Shown one piece after another: positions 1 through 11,311 of a stretch of DNA of 64,000 nucleotides. Made by a program: the position numbers and the translations under genes. The first letter of the stretch is position 1. Every line of letters begins with the position of its first letter. The DNA comes from Capra hircus. Taxonomy: Eukaryota > Chordata > Mammalia > Artiodactyla > Bovidae. The notes under the pieces were generated by a model, which was not told the origin of the DNA, made no database searches, and saw only the letters and a program-made list of their open reading frames with translations. Where the stretch lies: positions 57,431,362 to 57,495,361 of the forward strand of contig NC_030826.1 of assembly GCF_001704415.2 (NCBI RefSeq), in the 5' to 3' direction.

Positions 1-379
1 TTCTTTCTGTTTCTTATAAAACCTTTGCAGTTTTACTCTGCGTGGTGGGGAGTTCTGTCGCCTTTGCCTCCATCAGAAGGGCAAGCGTTTCTTCTGTTGT
101 TGCTGTCTTCAGAATTCCCATTTCCGTAAACAGTTTCTTATTGTCCCTGTTTTTGGTTTGTTTTGGTTTCTGTCTAGCAGCCTGTGCTTCTTTTTGGATT
201 TCGTCAGTGCTATCACGTCTGTCTGATAGTAATGATAGGTTTTTCTCTTAACAGTCATTGTCTCCCTGAATCCCTTGGTTCCCCCGAGAGCCTTCATTTT
301 TTTTTTCCTGTTTGGTTATTTTCTCCAATGACTTACTATTATCATAGGAAAAATAGAGACAGATTTTAAGCATACGCAG
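1..379. other. Unassigned sequence
   Basis: T-rich and not recognisable as any repeat or gene. Short open frames here have no recognisable protein character. Confidence 0.5.
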
Positions 380-700
380 CACCAGTTATTTACAGTCTTT
401 AAGCCAAGTGTTCTACATGCTTTATTGCATATAATCCTTAAAACCTGTTCACCGATAGCTCAAGGGGTTAAGGATCAACCTTTAATTTGGGAGACTAGGG
501 TTCATTCCCTGGGTCGGGAAGATCCCCTGGAGGAGGAAATGGCAACCCACTCGAGTGTTCCTGCTGGAGCATCCCATGGACAGAGGAGCCTGGTGGGCTG
601 CAGTCCATGGGGTCGCAAAGAGTCAGACACGACTGAGCACGTGATGGATGGATGGAATCCTTAAAATTACTCTATAGGAGACGAGCACCACTGTGGGGAC
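380..700 (-). repeat. MIR SINE, split by a Bov-tA
   Basis: The reverse MIR 3' half is visible on both sides of the Bov-tA at 444-655. The left part resembles the segment read as 'gtgccaggcactgttct' in other copies and the right part resumes immediately after the duplicated target. Total MIR sequence is about 100 bp and strongly diverged. Confidence 0.55.
444..655 (+). mobile_element. Bov-tA SINE with 11-bp TSD
   Basis: A tRNA-derived head (diverged B box near 489) is followed by the Bov-A body 'ggcaacccactcgag', 'ggtcgcaaagagtcagacac' and 'gactgagca'. It is flanked by perfect direct repeats aatccttaaaa at 433-443 and 656-666, which fixes both ends and shows insertion into an older MIR. Confidence 0.92.
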
Positions 701-905
701 AAGGTCATGGTCAAGGACACCACACTGGCTGGGACTGAATCTTGACTGCCGCTTACTGACTGTTGTTAATAATGACTTAACCGAACTGTGCCTCAGTTTC
801 CCCATCTCTGAAGTAGGGGTAATAACAATACTTGACTCCTACTGTCAAGAGGATTAGGAAAGTTCCTGGCAGACAGGAAATCTCTATGTAAATGTTGTTG
901 TTGTT
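701..905 (+). repeat. MIR SINE, + strand
   Basis: The MIR core is clear around 'tgcctcagtttccccatctctgaa' (about 790-815), followed by the 'aggattag' and 'cctggca' region. It ends near a short TTG run. Confidence 0.85.
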
Positions 906-924
906 AATTACTTTTCACCTCTGG

Positions 925-1096
925 GTGTCATTATTATTTCTGTTACTATTTCCATTTTCCGTATGAAGAAACAGTAACGCTAGTAAGAGGAATCTCTCAC
1001 CCAAGGACTCCCAGCTGGGAGCTCGGAGAGAGAGTTGGACCTTGGATTTGAACCAAGTCGTCTGACTCCAGAGTCCTGCCTTCCATCCACTATCTG
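925..1096 (-). repeat. MIR SINE, - strand
   Basis: Reverse MIR: a degenerate 'gaggaaactgaggc' block near 965, 'cccaaggactcccagctg' near 1000, and 'gatttgaacc..gtc.tctgactccagagtcc' up to about 1080. It abuts the BovB that follows. Confidence 0.8.
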
Positions 1097-1673
1097 TTGT
1101 TTTTGTTCAATCGCTAAGTTGTGTCTGACTCTTTGCAACCCCGTGGACTTCCCTGTCCTCCACGGTCTTCTGGAGCTTGCTCCTATTTCATGTCCACTGA
1201 GTCGGTGATGCCATCCAACCATCTCTCATCCTCTGTCGCCCCCTTCTCCTTTTGCCTTCAATCATTCCCAGCATGAGAGTCTTTTCCAATGAGTTGGCTC
1301 TTCACATCAGGTGGCCAAAATACTGGAGCTTCAGCTTTAGCTTCAGTCCTTCCGATGAATATTTAGGGTTCATTTCCCTTAAGATTGACTGGTTTGATCT
1401 CCTTGCAGTCCAAGGGACTCTCAAGAGTCGTCTTCAGCCCTGCAATTCAAAAGCATCAATTGTTTGGCACTCTGTCTTCTTTATGGTCCAACTCTCACAT
1501 CCATACATGACTGCTGGAAAAACCATAGCTTTGACTATACAGACTTTTTTGGCAAAGTAATGTCTCTGCTTTTTAATGCACTGTCTAGGTTTGTCATAGC
1601 TTTCCTTCCAATGAGCAAACGTCTTTTAATTTCATGGCTGCAGTCACCATCCAAAATTTTGCAGTATTGCTTT
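1097..1673 (-). mobile_element. BovB LINE 3' fragment (old copy)
   Basis: The 3' end lies at the left (diverged 'tcgctaagttgtgtctgactc'). It extends through the non-coding tail into the C-terminal reverse-transcriptase region (reverse of 'catacatgactgctgg'), ending at a GA-rich tract. Divergence is high and all frames are broken, so this is one of the older BovB copies here. Confidence 0.88.
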
Positions 1674-1732
1674 TCAGAGAGAGAGAGAGAGGGAAAGAGG
1701 GCAGATCTGCCTTGGAATTTCTGGTGGTGCTA

Positions 1733-1898
1733 GCCAGGGTTGACAGGTAAAATATAGGATGGTCAGTAAAATTAAAATTTCAAATAAGCTGTGTTTAGTA
1801 GAAGCCTGTACCAAATAAAAAAATTCATTGTTTATCTGAAATTCAGATATACCTGGACACCGAGTATTTTTATTTGCTGAGTCAGGTAGCCCTAGGTG
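1733..1898. mobile_element. Palindromic non-autonomous DNA transposon (MER53-like)
   Basis: The left arm (from 1734) and the reverse complement of the right arm (to about 1895) align over roughly 70 bp, beginning 'agggttgacagg' versus 'agggctacctga' and sharing 'atttcaaataa/atttcagataa'. The name MER53 is from memory of a palindromic family of this type. The inverted repeat itself is seen directly. Confidence 0.5.
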
Positions 1899-2756
1899 GG
1901 GTTTGTCTTCTTCCTCCCTCCAGTCCCTTCTTGAGGCTCTGCCCCATCACTCTGGAACTCTGTATCTCCCCAAGATCAGGGCTAGGGTACCAATGGCTGT
2001 CTCCCACATCTGTCGGGTGAGTTAGGACAGAGAACACTCTGGGAACCCAGGCTTTCACCTGTGGCGAAAACAAATCGTGATTGTGTTTGGAGTGAGGGGC
2101 GGCATCCTTCCTTCTCCTTGACCTTGACAGTCCCATCCCTAAACCCGCCCTGCGGATTTCTTTCGAGCCTGGAGGGATGCCCAGAGCCCGCAGTTTGGGG
2201 GTTCGTCCCGTCTCTGGAAGAAGACCAACAAAGAGACCCCTGAGCTCTCTCTCCATGGAGCCAGACAACTCAGTCTGCTCTCCTCCGTCACGTGCTGGCA
2301 GATTTTGAGTGCCAGCCAGGTCTGGAGCAGCTTGGACCAGCAGGGGCGAGCGGCGGGGTTGGGTGGGGGAGGCTTGACCAGCTGTCTCAGCCGCCCATCC
2401 ACGGGCTGAAGTCGAGAGGGTGCTGATGGGTTGGTGGCTGGGTGCCACAGAGAGGGTGCTTCGGGTGGCAGGGCGTTCTCACTCTCTTGGGGACCAGCTG
2501 GTGAAGAGGTTTGATGAGGACACCCCCACCTCCCTTTTCCTTAGTCTACATGGAGTTAACAGTTTTGGCAGGCTGAGGGATTCTGGGAGTGCTCTGTCAT
2601 CGAGCTCTTCCGAATGTAAGGGCTGATGAATTAATAACGAGCGTGCTGACGCCTCTCCGGTATTCACTATAGAGGGTTTGTGCCAGAGGAATGGTGAGCG
2701 CAAACGAAAACTCTAAATGTTAGGAGCATCGTGGTCTTATGTTAAGTGTAGTTAAG
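1899..2756. other. Unassigned GC-rich sequence
   Basis: No repeat or gene recognised. A 188-codon frame is open on the - strand (1882-2448) but starts inside the neighbouring repeat edge and has no domain, so it is not called. Confidence 0.5.
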
Positions 2757-2952
2757 GTCATGGCTCAGTGGCAAAGGATCTGCCTGCAATGCAGGAGATC
2801 TGGGTTCGATCCCTCGGTCGTGAAGATCCCCTGGAGAAGGAAATGACAACCCCCTCTAGTATTCTTGCCTGGAGATTCCCATGGACAGAGAAGCCTGACG
2901 GGCTACTGTTTATGGGTCACAAGGAGTCAGACATGACTGACCGACTTAACAC
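2757..2952 (+). mobile_element. Bov-tA SINE
   Basis: The head starts a few bases in ('tcatggctcagtggcaaag') with B box 'ggttcgatccc' at about 2803. The body and tail run to 'agtcagacatgactgaccga'. No convincing TSD was found. Confidence 0.88.
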
Positions 2953-3114
2953 TCCAGTTTCACACTGGAACTCAGATACAGAAGAGACTATCTCTGGTGC
3001 AAACGTGGTTCGTTAGAATCTGGAGCGGCCTTCCTAAGAGTTAAAGAAAGTGAATACTATTTACATGTAATAATATGCACACATCTTCAAGTGTCAGCCC
3101 AGTGGATTTCTTTT

Positions 3115-3386
3115 TTATTTTTTTTTAGTTAAAGGATAATTGCTTTACAATATTGTGTTGGTTTCTGCCATACATCAACATGAATCAGCCATAGGTATAC
3201 ATACGTCCCCTGCCTCTTGAGCCTCCCTCCTACCTCCCACCGCTGTGGCTTTTGGCAATTGTATACATCTGTTTACCCATCACCCAAAATGGGATCGAGA
3301 CATTTTTGTCACCCCAGAAAGAGCTTCTATTACCTAAGTCAGTTCTGCCTCTCTTCAGGCAACCACTTTGTAATTTCCGTCACCAT
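3115..3386 (-). mobile_element. Ruminant-type L1 3' end joined to older L1 sequence, - strand
   Basis: Reverse of the L1 3' tail: oligo-T, then 'attgctttacaatattgtg' and a pyrimidine-rich block with 'cctccctcctacctcccac' near 3225. From about 3260 it continues as older L1M-like sequence ('ggcaaccactttgtaatttcc') that is interrupted at 3386 by a BovB. Confidence 0.6.
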
Positions 3387-4621
3387 CAGTTCAGTTCAGT
3401 TGCTCAGTTGTGTCTGACTCTTTGTGACCCCATGGACTGCAGCACGCCAGGCTTCCCTGTTCATCACAACTCCCGGAGTTTGCTCAGACTCATGTCCATT
3501 GAGTCGGTGATGCCATCCAACCATCTAATCCTCTGTCTTCCCCTTCTCCACCCACCTTCAATCTTTCCCAGCATCAGGGTCTTTTCCAATGAGTCAGTTC
3601 TTCGCATCAGGTGGCCAAAGAAAGCATTGGAGTTTCAGCTTCAGCATCAGTCCTTCCAATGAATATTCAGGACTGATTTCCTTTAGGATGGACTGGTTGG
3701 ATCTCCTTGCAGGCCAAGGGACTCTCCTCAAGAGTCTTCTCCAACACTACAGTTCAAAAGCATCAATTCTTCAGTGCTCAGCTTTCTTTATAGTCCAACT
3801 CTCCCATCCATACATGACTACTGAAAAAACCATGGCTTTGACTAGATGAACCTTTGTTGGCCAAGTCATGTCTGCTTTTTAATATGCTGTCTAGGTTGGT
3901 CATAGCTTTTCTTTCGAGAAGCAAGTGTCTTAATTTCATGGCTGCAGTCACCGTCTGCAGTGATTTTGGAGCCCAGAAAAATAAAGTCTGTAACTGTTTC
4001 TATTGTTTCCCCATCTATTTGCCATGAAGTGATGGGACCGGATGCCATGATCTTAGTGTTCTGAATGTTGAGTTTTAAGCCAACTTTTTCACTCTCCTCT
4101 TTCACTTTCATTAAGAGGCTCTTTAGGTCTTCTTTGCTTTCTGCCATAAGGGTGGTGTCATCTGCATATCTGAAGTTATTAATATTTCTCCCAGCATTCT
4201 TGATTCCAGCTTGTGTTTCATCCAGCCCAGCGTTTCTCATGATGTACTCTGCATGTAAGTTAAATAAGCAGGGTGACAATAGATATATAGCCTTGACATA
4301 CTCCTTTCCCGATTTGGAACCAGTCTGTTGTTCCATGTCCAGTTTTAACTGTTGCTTCTTGACTTGCATACAGATTTCTCAAGAGGCAGGTCAGGTGGTC
4401 TGGTATTCCCATCTCTTGAAGACTTTTCCACAGTTTGTTTTGATCCACACAGTCAAAGGCTTTGGCGTAGTCAATAAAGCATAAGTAGATGTCTTTCTGG
4501 AACTCTCTTGCTTTTTTGATGATCCAGAGGACATTGGCAATTTGATCTCTGGTTCTTCTGCCTTTTCTAAAACCAGCTTGAACATCTGTAAGGTCACATT
4601 TCACATACTGTTGAAACCTGG
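3387..4621 (-). mobile_element. BovB LINE, 5'-truncated, with RT remnants
   Basis: About 1.2 kb of BovB 3' end. The short CAGTT repeats that end BovB are at 3387-3400. Reverse-transcriptase remnants are read in two overlapping frames (3866-4369 and 4260-4604), so at least one frameshift separates them. The catalytic YADD codons are intact at 4158-4169 and the FIDYAKAFD block lies near 4465. It sits inside an L1, with a short possible TSD accat at 3382-3386 and 4622-4626. Confidence 0.93.
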
Positions 4622-4626
4622 ACCAT

Positions 4627-5030
4627 AGATGGGTTTTAAATATTCTTGTGCTTGAAAGGAATCATACAGGATAGGGCTCCGTGTGTGTGTGTGTTTATAT
4701 ACAGGTTTCTTTCACTCAATATAATGTTTGAGACTCCTCTATGTCGTGGTATCAGTAGTTTTTCCTCTTTTTATCGCTAGGGAATATTTCATTTATAAAT
4801 GGACCGTGGTGGGTTTGTCCATTCTCCTGTGGATGGACATTTGGGTTCGTGCATTTGGGTTTAGGTTGTGACTGAAGCTGCTCTGAACACTCCTGAGTCT
4901 TTGTGTGGACATATGTTTTCATTTCTCTTGGGGCAGGTCTCCAGGAGAGGGGTCACTGGATCACAGGGTAGATTCTTTTTGAAGCTCCAGTGCTTTTCCC
5001 TAGTTTGGAAATTACATACCAGCTGGTAGG
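4627..5030 (-). mobile_element. L1M fragment, - strand (right part of the BovB-split L1)
   Basis: Contains reverse L1 3'-region landmarks: 'tttcactcaatataatg' near 4710, 'tggatggacatttgggtt' near 4832 and 'acatatgttttcatttctct' near 4910. A short GT run lies at 4681-4694. Confidence 0.75.
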
Positions 5031-6590
5031 CCAGGCTTTTTTCCATTATTTTCATCAGGTGGGTGTGGCTAGCAAGACTGAGGTCACCCAGGCCAGTCTG
5101 CCTCAACCAACAACTGTAATTGAAGCTGAATGTAAATGATTATAATTCTGAGCTGTTCGGTTAAATTTTGTAAAATTGCAAGAAGCTGGTATATTTTGAG
5201 GGTTTTTTTTTTTTTAGATAGAGCCCCCATATGAATTCGATTCATGCCTGAGTCATGACTGAGAATTGACGTGCCGCACTGGAGAGCTGACTCAATGCAA
5301 AATTTATGTGCCCCTCCCCGCCCCCCCTTGGGCTTCTGCTGGGTGACTCAGTATTGAATGGACATCAGCGACCTCGTTTTGCAGGGTTTCCTGCTGAGTT
5401 TTCTTCCCTCCTCGTCCCTCTGCTTGCATTCTGGTCAGCTCTCCACTGCCCCACCTGCCATTGATATTCATCATATTGTCAGTGAACTCTGTGCAATCAT
5501 ATCCTCCCCCTTTTTTATTAAGAGGGATATTTCGTTTTGTAGCTTGGCTTTTCCTCCAGTCTTTAAACCGTCTTCCCTGTCACAGAAGAAATGCTTAATC
5601 GCACCCATCATGCCAGAATATTCTGATGTGTCCCTCAAGACGCTCTTCACAAATTTCACGTATGTTTCCAGAGCTGAAATTGTCCTAAAACGAGCACTTA
5701 AGCAGAAATGAAAAGCTTTGCCTGCTGTGGGCTAGGTGTTTAGCTACTGTTTGTGATTATGCTATGCTGGTACCCCTGACACCAGAGGGAAATTAATAAC
5801 ATTGTATGGATCCCTCTGGCATTGTAAGAAGAAGAATCATAGGAGTTTTGCTCGGTTTGGGGAACTACAGATGGGAAATATGGAATTTTACTCTCAAGCA
5901 ACATGAGAAACAGCTTGCAAATGTCTGCTGATTTTTTTTTTATGTTAAAAAAATGATCTTATAGCTGATTGTCTGTTGATTTTAAATGTCTTCTCCTCTG
6001 CAAGTGCCTTTTGGCCTTTTTTTTTTTCCCTTTTGTCTAGGCTGTGAGTTAGGAGCCTTTAACAAAAACACACAGGCCAAGCAGGTGTCTCATTGTCATG
6101 CAGGCAACTGTCTGAAAATTCAACTTTTATCCACAGGATCCTCTTCCTGCTTTGGGTTTTCACTGTGAATCAGGGTCTTCTATAATCAAAACATTAAAAA
6201 CTATGAGATCATAAATTTATAATATTTACTTATATATTTACATATTTTAAAATTATATTATCAATTCATTAAAAAAAACTTCCCCTAAGATATGTGCATG
6301 TATAGTTTAACAAATCAGATTGTTCTGTGGGGCTTGAAATAAGCAAGTCTGCTGACTGTCCCCACCCCCGATTCCCACATAGGGATGCCCAAACACCGAT
6401 TTTAGCTGTTTCCTCAGTTGTTTTGGCTCCACATTTTCAACTGCATGCCTACTCTGACATTTCTTGACTTTTTCAGCTTTAAGAATCTTCCATGATTTCT
6501 TGGTGTGGAAGGTGAGGATTTGGTTCTCTTATCCATCCCCACCCCCACTCCATCCCTGCCATCCTACATAACAGACACTGTATTTTTTAA
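5031..6590. other. Unassigned sequence
   Basis: No repeat or gene recognised. It includes homopolymer T runs (about 5202, 5932, 6020) and an AT-rich stretch at 6190-6290. Frames up to 117 codons carry no recognisable domain. Confidence 0.5.
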
Positions 6591-6594
6591 GGTT

Positions 6595-7210
6595 AGTTCA
6601 GTAGTTCCATAGTCACAGCTTAAAAATGGAATATTGTTCAGCCTTAAAAAAGAAAGAAATTCTGACAACATGGATGAGCCTTGAAAGCATTGTGCCCAGT
6701 GAAAAAAGCCAGACATGCATGTGGAGTGTCTGTGCGTAGGTATTCAGTAGATCACTTCAGTCACGTTCAGCTCTCTGTGACCCCGCGGACTGTAGCCCCC
6801 CAGGCTCCCCTGTCCATGGAGTTCTCCAGACAAGAATACTAGAGTGGGGCCATGCCCTCCTCCAGGGAATCTTCCTGACCCAGGGATTGAACCCACGTCT
6901 CCTAAGCCTTCCTCACTGCAGGCAGATTCTTTACTGCTGAGCCACTGGAGAAGCCCCATGAAGTGTCCAGATTAAGTAAACTCTGAGAGACAGAGAGTAG
7001 CTTAGAGGTCACCAGTCCCTGGAGGGAGACGGGACAGGGAGCTACTGCTTCGTGGTTGCAGAGCTTCTGTTCGGTGAAAAGGTTTTGGAACTTTGGGCTG
7101 ATGCTTGCTCAACACTTTGAGTGTCGTCAGTGCCCCTGAATTGTCCAGACTTTAAAGAGCACATTTTCTGTTGTATATATTCGACCTTGCAGATAAGTAC
7201 CTTGGTTAAG
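6595..7210 (+). mobile_element. L1M 3' region, + strand, split by a Bov-tA
   Basis: L1 3' landmarks 'aatggaatattgttcagcc' (6626) and 'gaaattctgacaacatgga' lie left of the SINE. The 3' UTR-like 'ggtcaccagtccctggaggg' lies right of it. The element fades out near 7210. Confidence 0.75.
6731..6957 (-). mobile_element. Bov-tA SINE, - strand
   Basis: A diverged copy with Bov-A body from 'gttcagctctctgtgacccc' and the reversed tRNA head ending 'gagccactggagaagcccc'. A possible TSD is ggagtgtc at 6723-6730 against gaagtgtc just after the element. Confidence 0.88.
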
Positions 7211-7735
7211 AAATAAACAATAGCTTACATTGTTAAGACGGTCAGTGGTATTCACCTATTTCCTTTCTTATGCAATTTTGGAGTTTTCCAGAGTTGGCAG
7301 TGGTCTCCGTTTTTTCCCCGTTGCCTAGTTTTCTGGGCACCCGTTGTTAACCCATCACTAGTCTCCCACCGAGAAATGTAGACTCTCCCCCAACGTGCAT
7401 TTAAACCTCCTGGGCTCTACAGTCTGCCTTTTTCCAGAGCCCTCCAGCCCCTCTTCCCATCTGGGGTCTGGTTCTCCGAGCCTGTTGCAGTGTTGCTCTG
7501 ATGTCTTTTTTTTCTCTTGGCGCTGCCTGGAGATGCCCTTTATTCCTTTCCCCCTGTCTTGACTTTCTTGTCTCACTGCTTCACCTCATGGAGTAGACAT
7601 CCTTAGTGTCTTTCTGGGAAGGGGCGTCAGGGAGGTCAGTCTCCAGCTTCCACGGACGCAGAGCCTGACCTGGGGACCCCCTGTGCGAGGAATCTAGGGA
7701 GGATGTGCTCTTTGGGGGAACAGGCCGCTGTCACC
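7211..7735. other. Unassigned sequence
   Basis: Repeat-poor, moderately GC-rich after 7430. No gene features recognised. Confidence 0.5.
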
Positions 7736-8510
7736 GAGTCCAGGCTCATACAGCGCACGGGAGGCTGGTAAATCTAGAGACGAGCTGTCGGGGCAAGGAA
7801 TGGTGACTTTGTTCAGGAAATTGATGGACGAAGAAGATGGTGGGCTGGTGTCCCAAAGAACCAGCTTACCCAAATTCAGGCTTCTTTTATACTAAAAGGA
7901 GAGTGGGTGTGCGTGGCTGTTGCAAACTTCCCGGTGTCAGAATCTGCTGTTCTTTTCTCCGTTTATGTAGGTCAATCACGATGTTCCTATAAACCTCCAA
8001 AAACACAAATGTTATTCTCAGCTCTGGAACTTTTTATCTCTCCGTGAGGGGAAAAGTGTTTTAGAGTCAAGGACTTCCCTGGTGGTCCAGGGGTTAAGCA
8101 CCGCCTGCGAGTGCAGGGGACATGGGTTCCCTTCCTGATCTGGAAGATGTCACATGCCGAGGAGCAACTAAACCTGTTTCATCTCAACCCTGAGCCTGCG
8201 CACCTTAGGGCCCGCGCTCTGCAACAGAGGAAGCCACCGCAGTGAGAAGCCCACCCACCGCTGCGCAGAGTAGCCTCTGCTCGTTGCAACTAGAGGAAGC
8301 CTGTACGAAGCACTGAAGAGCCGGTGCAGCCAAATAAATGAAATAAATCCATAGACGAATGAAAAAAATGAAGATCGGAGCCTGGAGAATGGACTATCCT
8401 GTATGTTTCAGGCGACGGGCAATATTCTTACGGCAAAAGCAATAGCGCGCAAAGGTAAAGGACAAGAAACAGACCCAGTGTGAGGGCAGATCTGGTCTTC
8501 CCTAGCGCGC
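7736..8510 (-). mobile_element. Probable ERV LTR fragment, split by a CHR SINE
   Basis: The block at 7780-8060 resembles, on the - strand, the R/U5 and U3 portion of a class I LTR. A degenerate AATAAA lies at about 7813 next to a 'ccattccttgccccgaca' block, with 'cttcttttatact' further on. It may resume after the CHR SINE at 8351. The assignment is by general resemblance and no LTR termini were fixed. Confidence 0.38.
8071..8350 (+). mobile_element. Long CHR-type tRNA SINE
   Basis: Begins 'ggacttccctggtggtccag', the CHR 5' signature, and continues well past the short CHR-2 form through 'gcaactagaggaagcctgt' to an AT-rich 'aaataaatgaaataaa' tail at about 8330-8347. Confidence 0.88.
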
Positions 8511-8620
8511 TGGTAGCCCATTTCGTCTTTATAAGCAGGGCTGCAGCTGCAGGAGGACCTTCAGTACCCGTCAGCTGGAGTCATGAAGGGGGCTGGTTGG
8601 TGACGACTCTTTTAACGACC

Positions 8621-8734
8621 AAGATGCCCTGCAATAAGTGAATGGATAAGTAAAACCAGGGCCCATCCAGACAATGGACTGTTATTCAGCGCTAAAAAGA
8701 AATGAGCTATCAAGCTATGAAGAGACATGGGAGG
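8621..8734 (+). repeat. 114-bp duplicate of L1 sequence at 9117-9230
   Basis: This segment matches 9117-9230 in the same orientation with 6 differences in 114 positions, all transitions (about 95% identical). The sequence on both sides differs from the flanks of the second copy, so it is an isolated piece of the L1 that lies 496 bp downstream. Confidence 0.9.
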
Positions 8735-8988
8735 CTTGTGCCCGGTGATTACCACCTCCCCTTCACTAGACTGTCCCCTCCAGGCCCTGCGTCTTAGGGG
8801 TAATTGAAGGTTAATCAGATACACTGCTTCCTGCTTCTGTATCAGCTAGTTAATATGTCACTACATACAGATTTTTTAAAAAAATTGCCTAACATTTAAA
8901 GGCGCTTTGCTAGTGTTGACAGTTTCAAGGAAGCTACCCATGTTAAGGGATTATCTTTTTTTTTTTTTAAATATATATATAGGATTTA

Positions 8989-9692
8989 TCATACAGTCCA
9001 GGAATCGCACTCTCTGGTGTTTACCCAAATGAACTGAAGAGTTACGTCCGCACAGAAGCCAGCACACGGATGATCACAGCAGTTTTAGTCATAATTGCCA
9101 AAACGTGGAAGCAACCAAGATGTCCTGTAATAAGTGAATAGATAAGTAAAACCAGGGCCCATCCAGACAATGGACTATTATTCAGTGCTAAAAAGAAATG
9201 AGCTATCAAGCCATGAAGAGACATGGGAGGATCTTAAATGCACTTGACTTAAGTGGAAGAAGCCAGTCTGAAAAGTCTGAATACTGTACAATTTCAACTA
9301 TAAGGCATTTTGGAAAAGGCAAAACAGTGGAGCCAGTAAAAGGATTAGTGGTTGCCAAAGGTTGCCAGGGAGCCGGAAGAGATGAACAGACGGGACGCAA
9401 GAGTTCTCGGGCAGGGGACTACCAGTCCTGATAGCAGAATAATAGGTGCATGTCTGTGCATTTGCACAAACTCAGAAAATGCAGCATGGAGAGCGCTCGC
9501 TAATGTAGACTGTGAACTTCGGGTGTAACCATGTGCCAGTGTAGGTTTGTCGACTGTAACAAACGTCCCACCCTGGGGTAGGATGTCGATGGTGGAGAGG
9601 TTGTGTATACGCGGTGCAGGCAGTATGTGGGAATTCTTTGTACTTTCTGCTCAGTTTTGCTGTGAATATAAAACTGCTCTAAAAAAAAAAAA
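8989..9692 (+). mobile_element. L1 3' end with poly(A)
   Basis: Reads as the C-terminal ORF2/3' UTR part of an L1: 'acagcagttttagtcataat' near 9077, 'gacaatggactattattcag' near 9167, 'agtggttgccaaaggttgcc' near 9348, ending in an A12 tract at 9681-9692. No intact frame remains. Confidence 0.82.
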
Positions 9693-9709
9693 GGAACACA
9701 TGGCTTTAT

Positions 9710-10182
9710 CTGCTGTATTAGTTTCCTGTTGCTGCCGTAACAAAGCACCACAAGCATAGTGGCTTAGAGCAACTCAGACGTGTCATCCGACAGTGCTGGA
9801 GATTAGACGTTCAAATTGGTTCTAACTGGTGAAAGCAAGGCGGCAGCAGGCTGTGTTCCCGCTGGTGGCTCCTGGGAAGAACCTGTTGCTTTGCCTCCTC
9901 CGGGTTCTGGAGCCCACTGACCTTCCTTGTTTCATGACCTTTCCTCCATCTTCGAGTCGGTGGCATAGCATCTTCCCGTCTCTCCTGTCTGACCATCTCT
10001 TGTCCTCACATCGTCTTTCTGATTCTGACTCATCTTGCTCTCTCATACTGTTCCTTGTGATGACGTGGGCCCTACCCAGCTGACCCAGGATCATCTCCCC
10101 ATCTCAGAATCCTTAACCACAGCTGCTGAGTCCCTCTGGCCATGTAAGGTGACATGACAGGTTTTACGGATTAGGAGGTGGT
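9710..10182 (-). mobile_element. MLT1-type MaLR LTR, - strand
   Basis: Opens with 'gtattagtttcctgttgctg' and shows the reversed MLT1 order through 'ctccatcttcgagtcggtgg', 'ggatcatctccccatctcag' and 'gccatgtaaggtgacatga', ending near 'ggattaggaggtggtcatct'. MaLR LTRs are solo remnants of ERVL-like elements. Confidence 0.78.
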
Positions 10183-10197
10183 CATCTTTGTGGGGGG

Positions 10198-10419
10198 GCA
10201 CTTCCCAGGTGGCACCAATAGTAAAGAACCCGCCTGCCAATGCAGGTGATGTAAGAGACGTGGGTTCGATCCCTGGGTCGGGAAGATCCCCTGAAGGAGA
10301 TCATGGCAACCCTCTCTGGTATACTTGCGGAATCCCACGGACAGAGGGGCCTGGTGGGCTGCAGTTCATAGGGTTGCAAAGAGTAAGACGTGACTGAAAT
10401 GACTTAGCATGTACGCACA
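10198..10419 (+). mobile_element. Bov-tA SINE in an MLT1 end
   Basis: Head with B box 'gggttcgatccctgggtcgg' at 10261 and body to 'gtaagacgtgactgaaatga'. A near-perfect direct repeat catctttg-ggg flanks it (from 10183 and from 10420). Confidence 0.9.
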
Positions 10420-10432
10420 CATCTTTGGGGGA

Positions 10433-11311
10433 GGAGTGATTATTTTGTTGATCATGTATGCCCTTTATCATTTCTTAAATTAATTTATGTTTGTACTGGG
10501 CCTTCCTTGCAGCGCACCAGCTTTCTCTAGTGTCAAGCGGGGGCTACTCTCCAGCTGCGGAGCACAGGCTTCTCATTGCGATTCCAGTGGAACCCAGCTC
10601 CATCCCAAGACTGATTCTTGGTCGTGTTCCGAGTTGTGGGAGGCAGGGAGGCTGGCGAGGAGAAGGAAGGAAGGAAATCCTGTTGGGTTCCGGGTTTGGC
10701 TGGAGGACAGGGGACAGGGGACAGGGATCCTTAAGAAAGGCACCCACCTGAGTTGTCCGAGATGCCTTTCCATGTCCAGCATCCTGGATTCTGGCCAAGC
10801 TTCCCTTGAGAGGCATCACCTTTCTGATCTGCATCTTATCACTTGTCCATGAGAATATTGTGTATTTTTCACATGTAGAGGCAGAAAAAAGATTGGTACC
10901 CAGTGATGCCTAGGGATAGAAGGGAGCTTTGACAGAAGAGGTTGGACTTGATGTCGAGAAGGTGACGGGACGCCAAGGCTGGGGAAGTACCCCAGTGACA
11001 CCGATAGGGATGAGACGTGGGGAGGGACTGGAGTGGTCTTACTGGTGGTGTGGTCTAAATGGGAGGCCCTGAAACACACAAGGATGGAGGTTGCCAGGCC
11101 TGCCTGTGCCGCCTCGGTACTTCTGCGCTGGCCTTCTTCGGCGAGAGCTTACCACAAATGGCAGCTCTAGAGGGCTGTTGAACTCTAAAGCAGGTGAGAC
11201 AAAGTCTGGGAGAGGGATGAATTAGCCCCCGGCATAGAGGAGGTTCCCACAGGCTGCCTCTCGTGCTCCCGTGGGGCTGAACTGATGAGCCACTTTCATT
11301 GTTTCTGGGAG
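10433..11311. other. Unassigned GC-rich sequence
   Basis: No repeat or gene recognised. Frames of 80-120 codons on both strands overlap each other and look like chance in GC-rich DNA. Confidence 0.5.

Noticed and set aside
1882..2448. 188-codon - strand open frame
   Set aside because: No domain, signal or recognisable similarity. It starts in GC-rich unassigned DNA and has an overlapping frame on both strands. Chance is the simplest reading.
3866..4604. Reverse-transcriptase frames with YADD as a possible retron or group II intron gene
   Set aside because: The sequence is a BovB (RTE) LINE: eukaryotic RT with the BovB 3' tail, 5' truncation, TSD and frameshifts.
8621..9230. Repeat pair as a possible CRISPR or att-type direct repeat
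   Set aside because: Only two copies, 114 bp long, derived from L1, in a mammalian intron.
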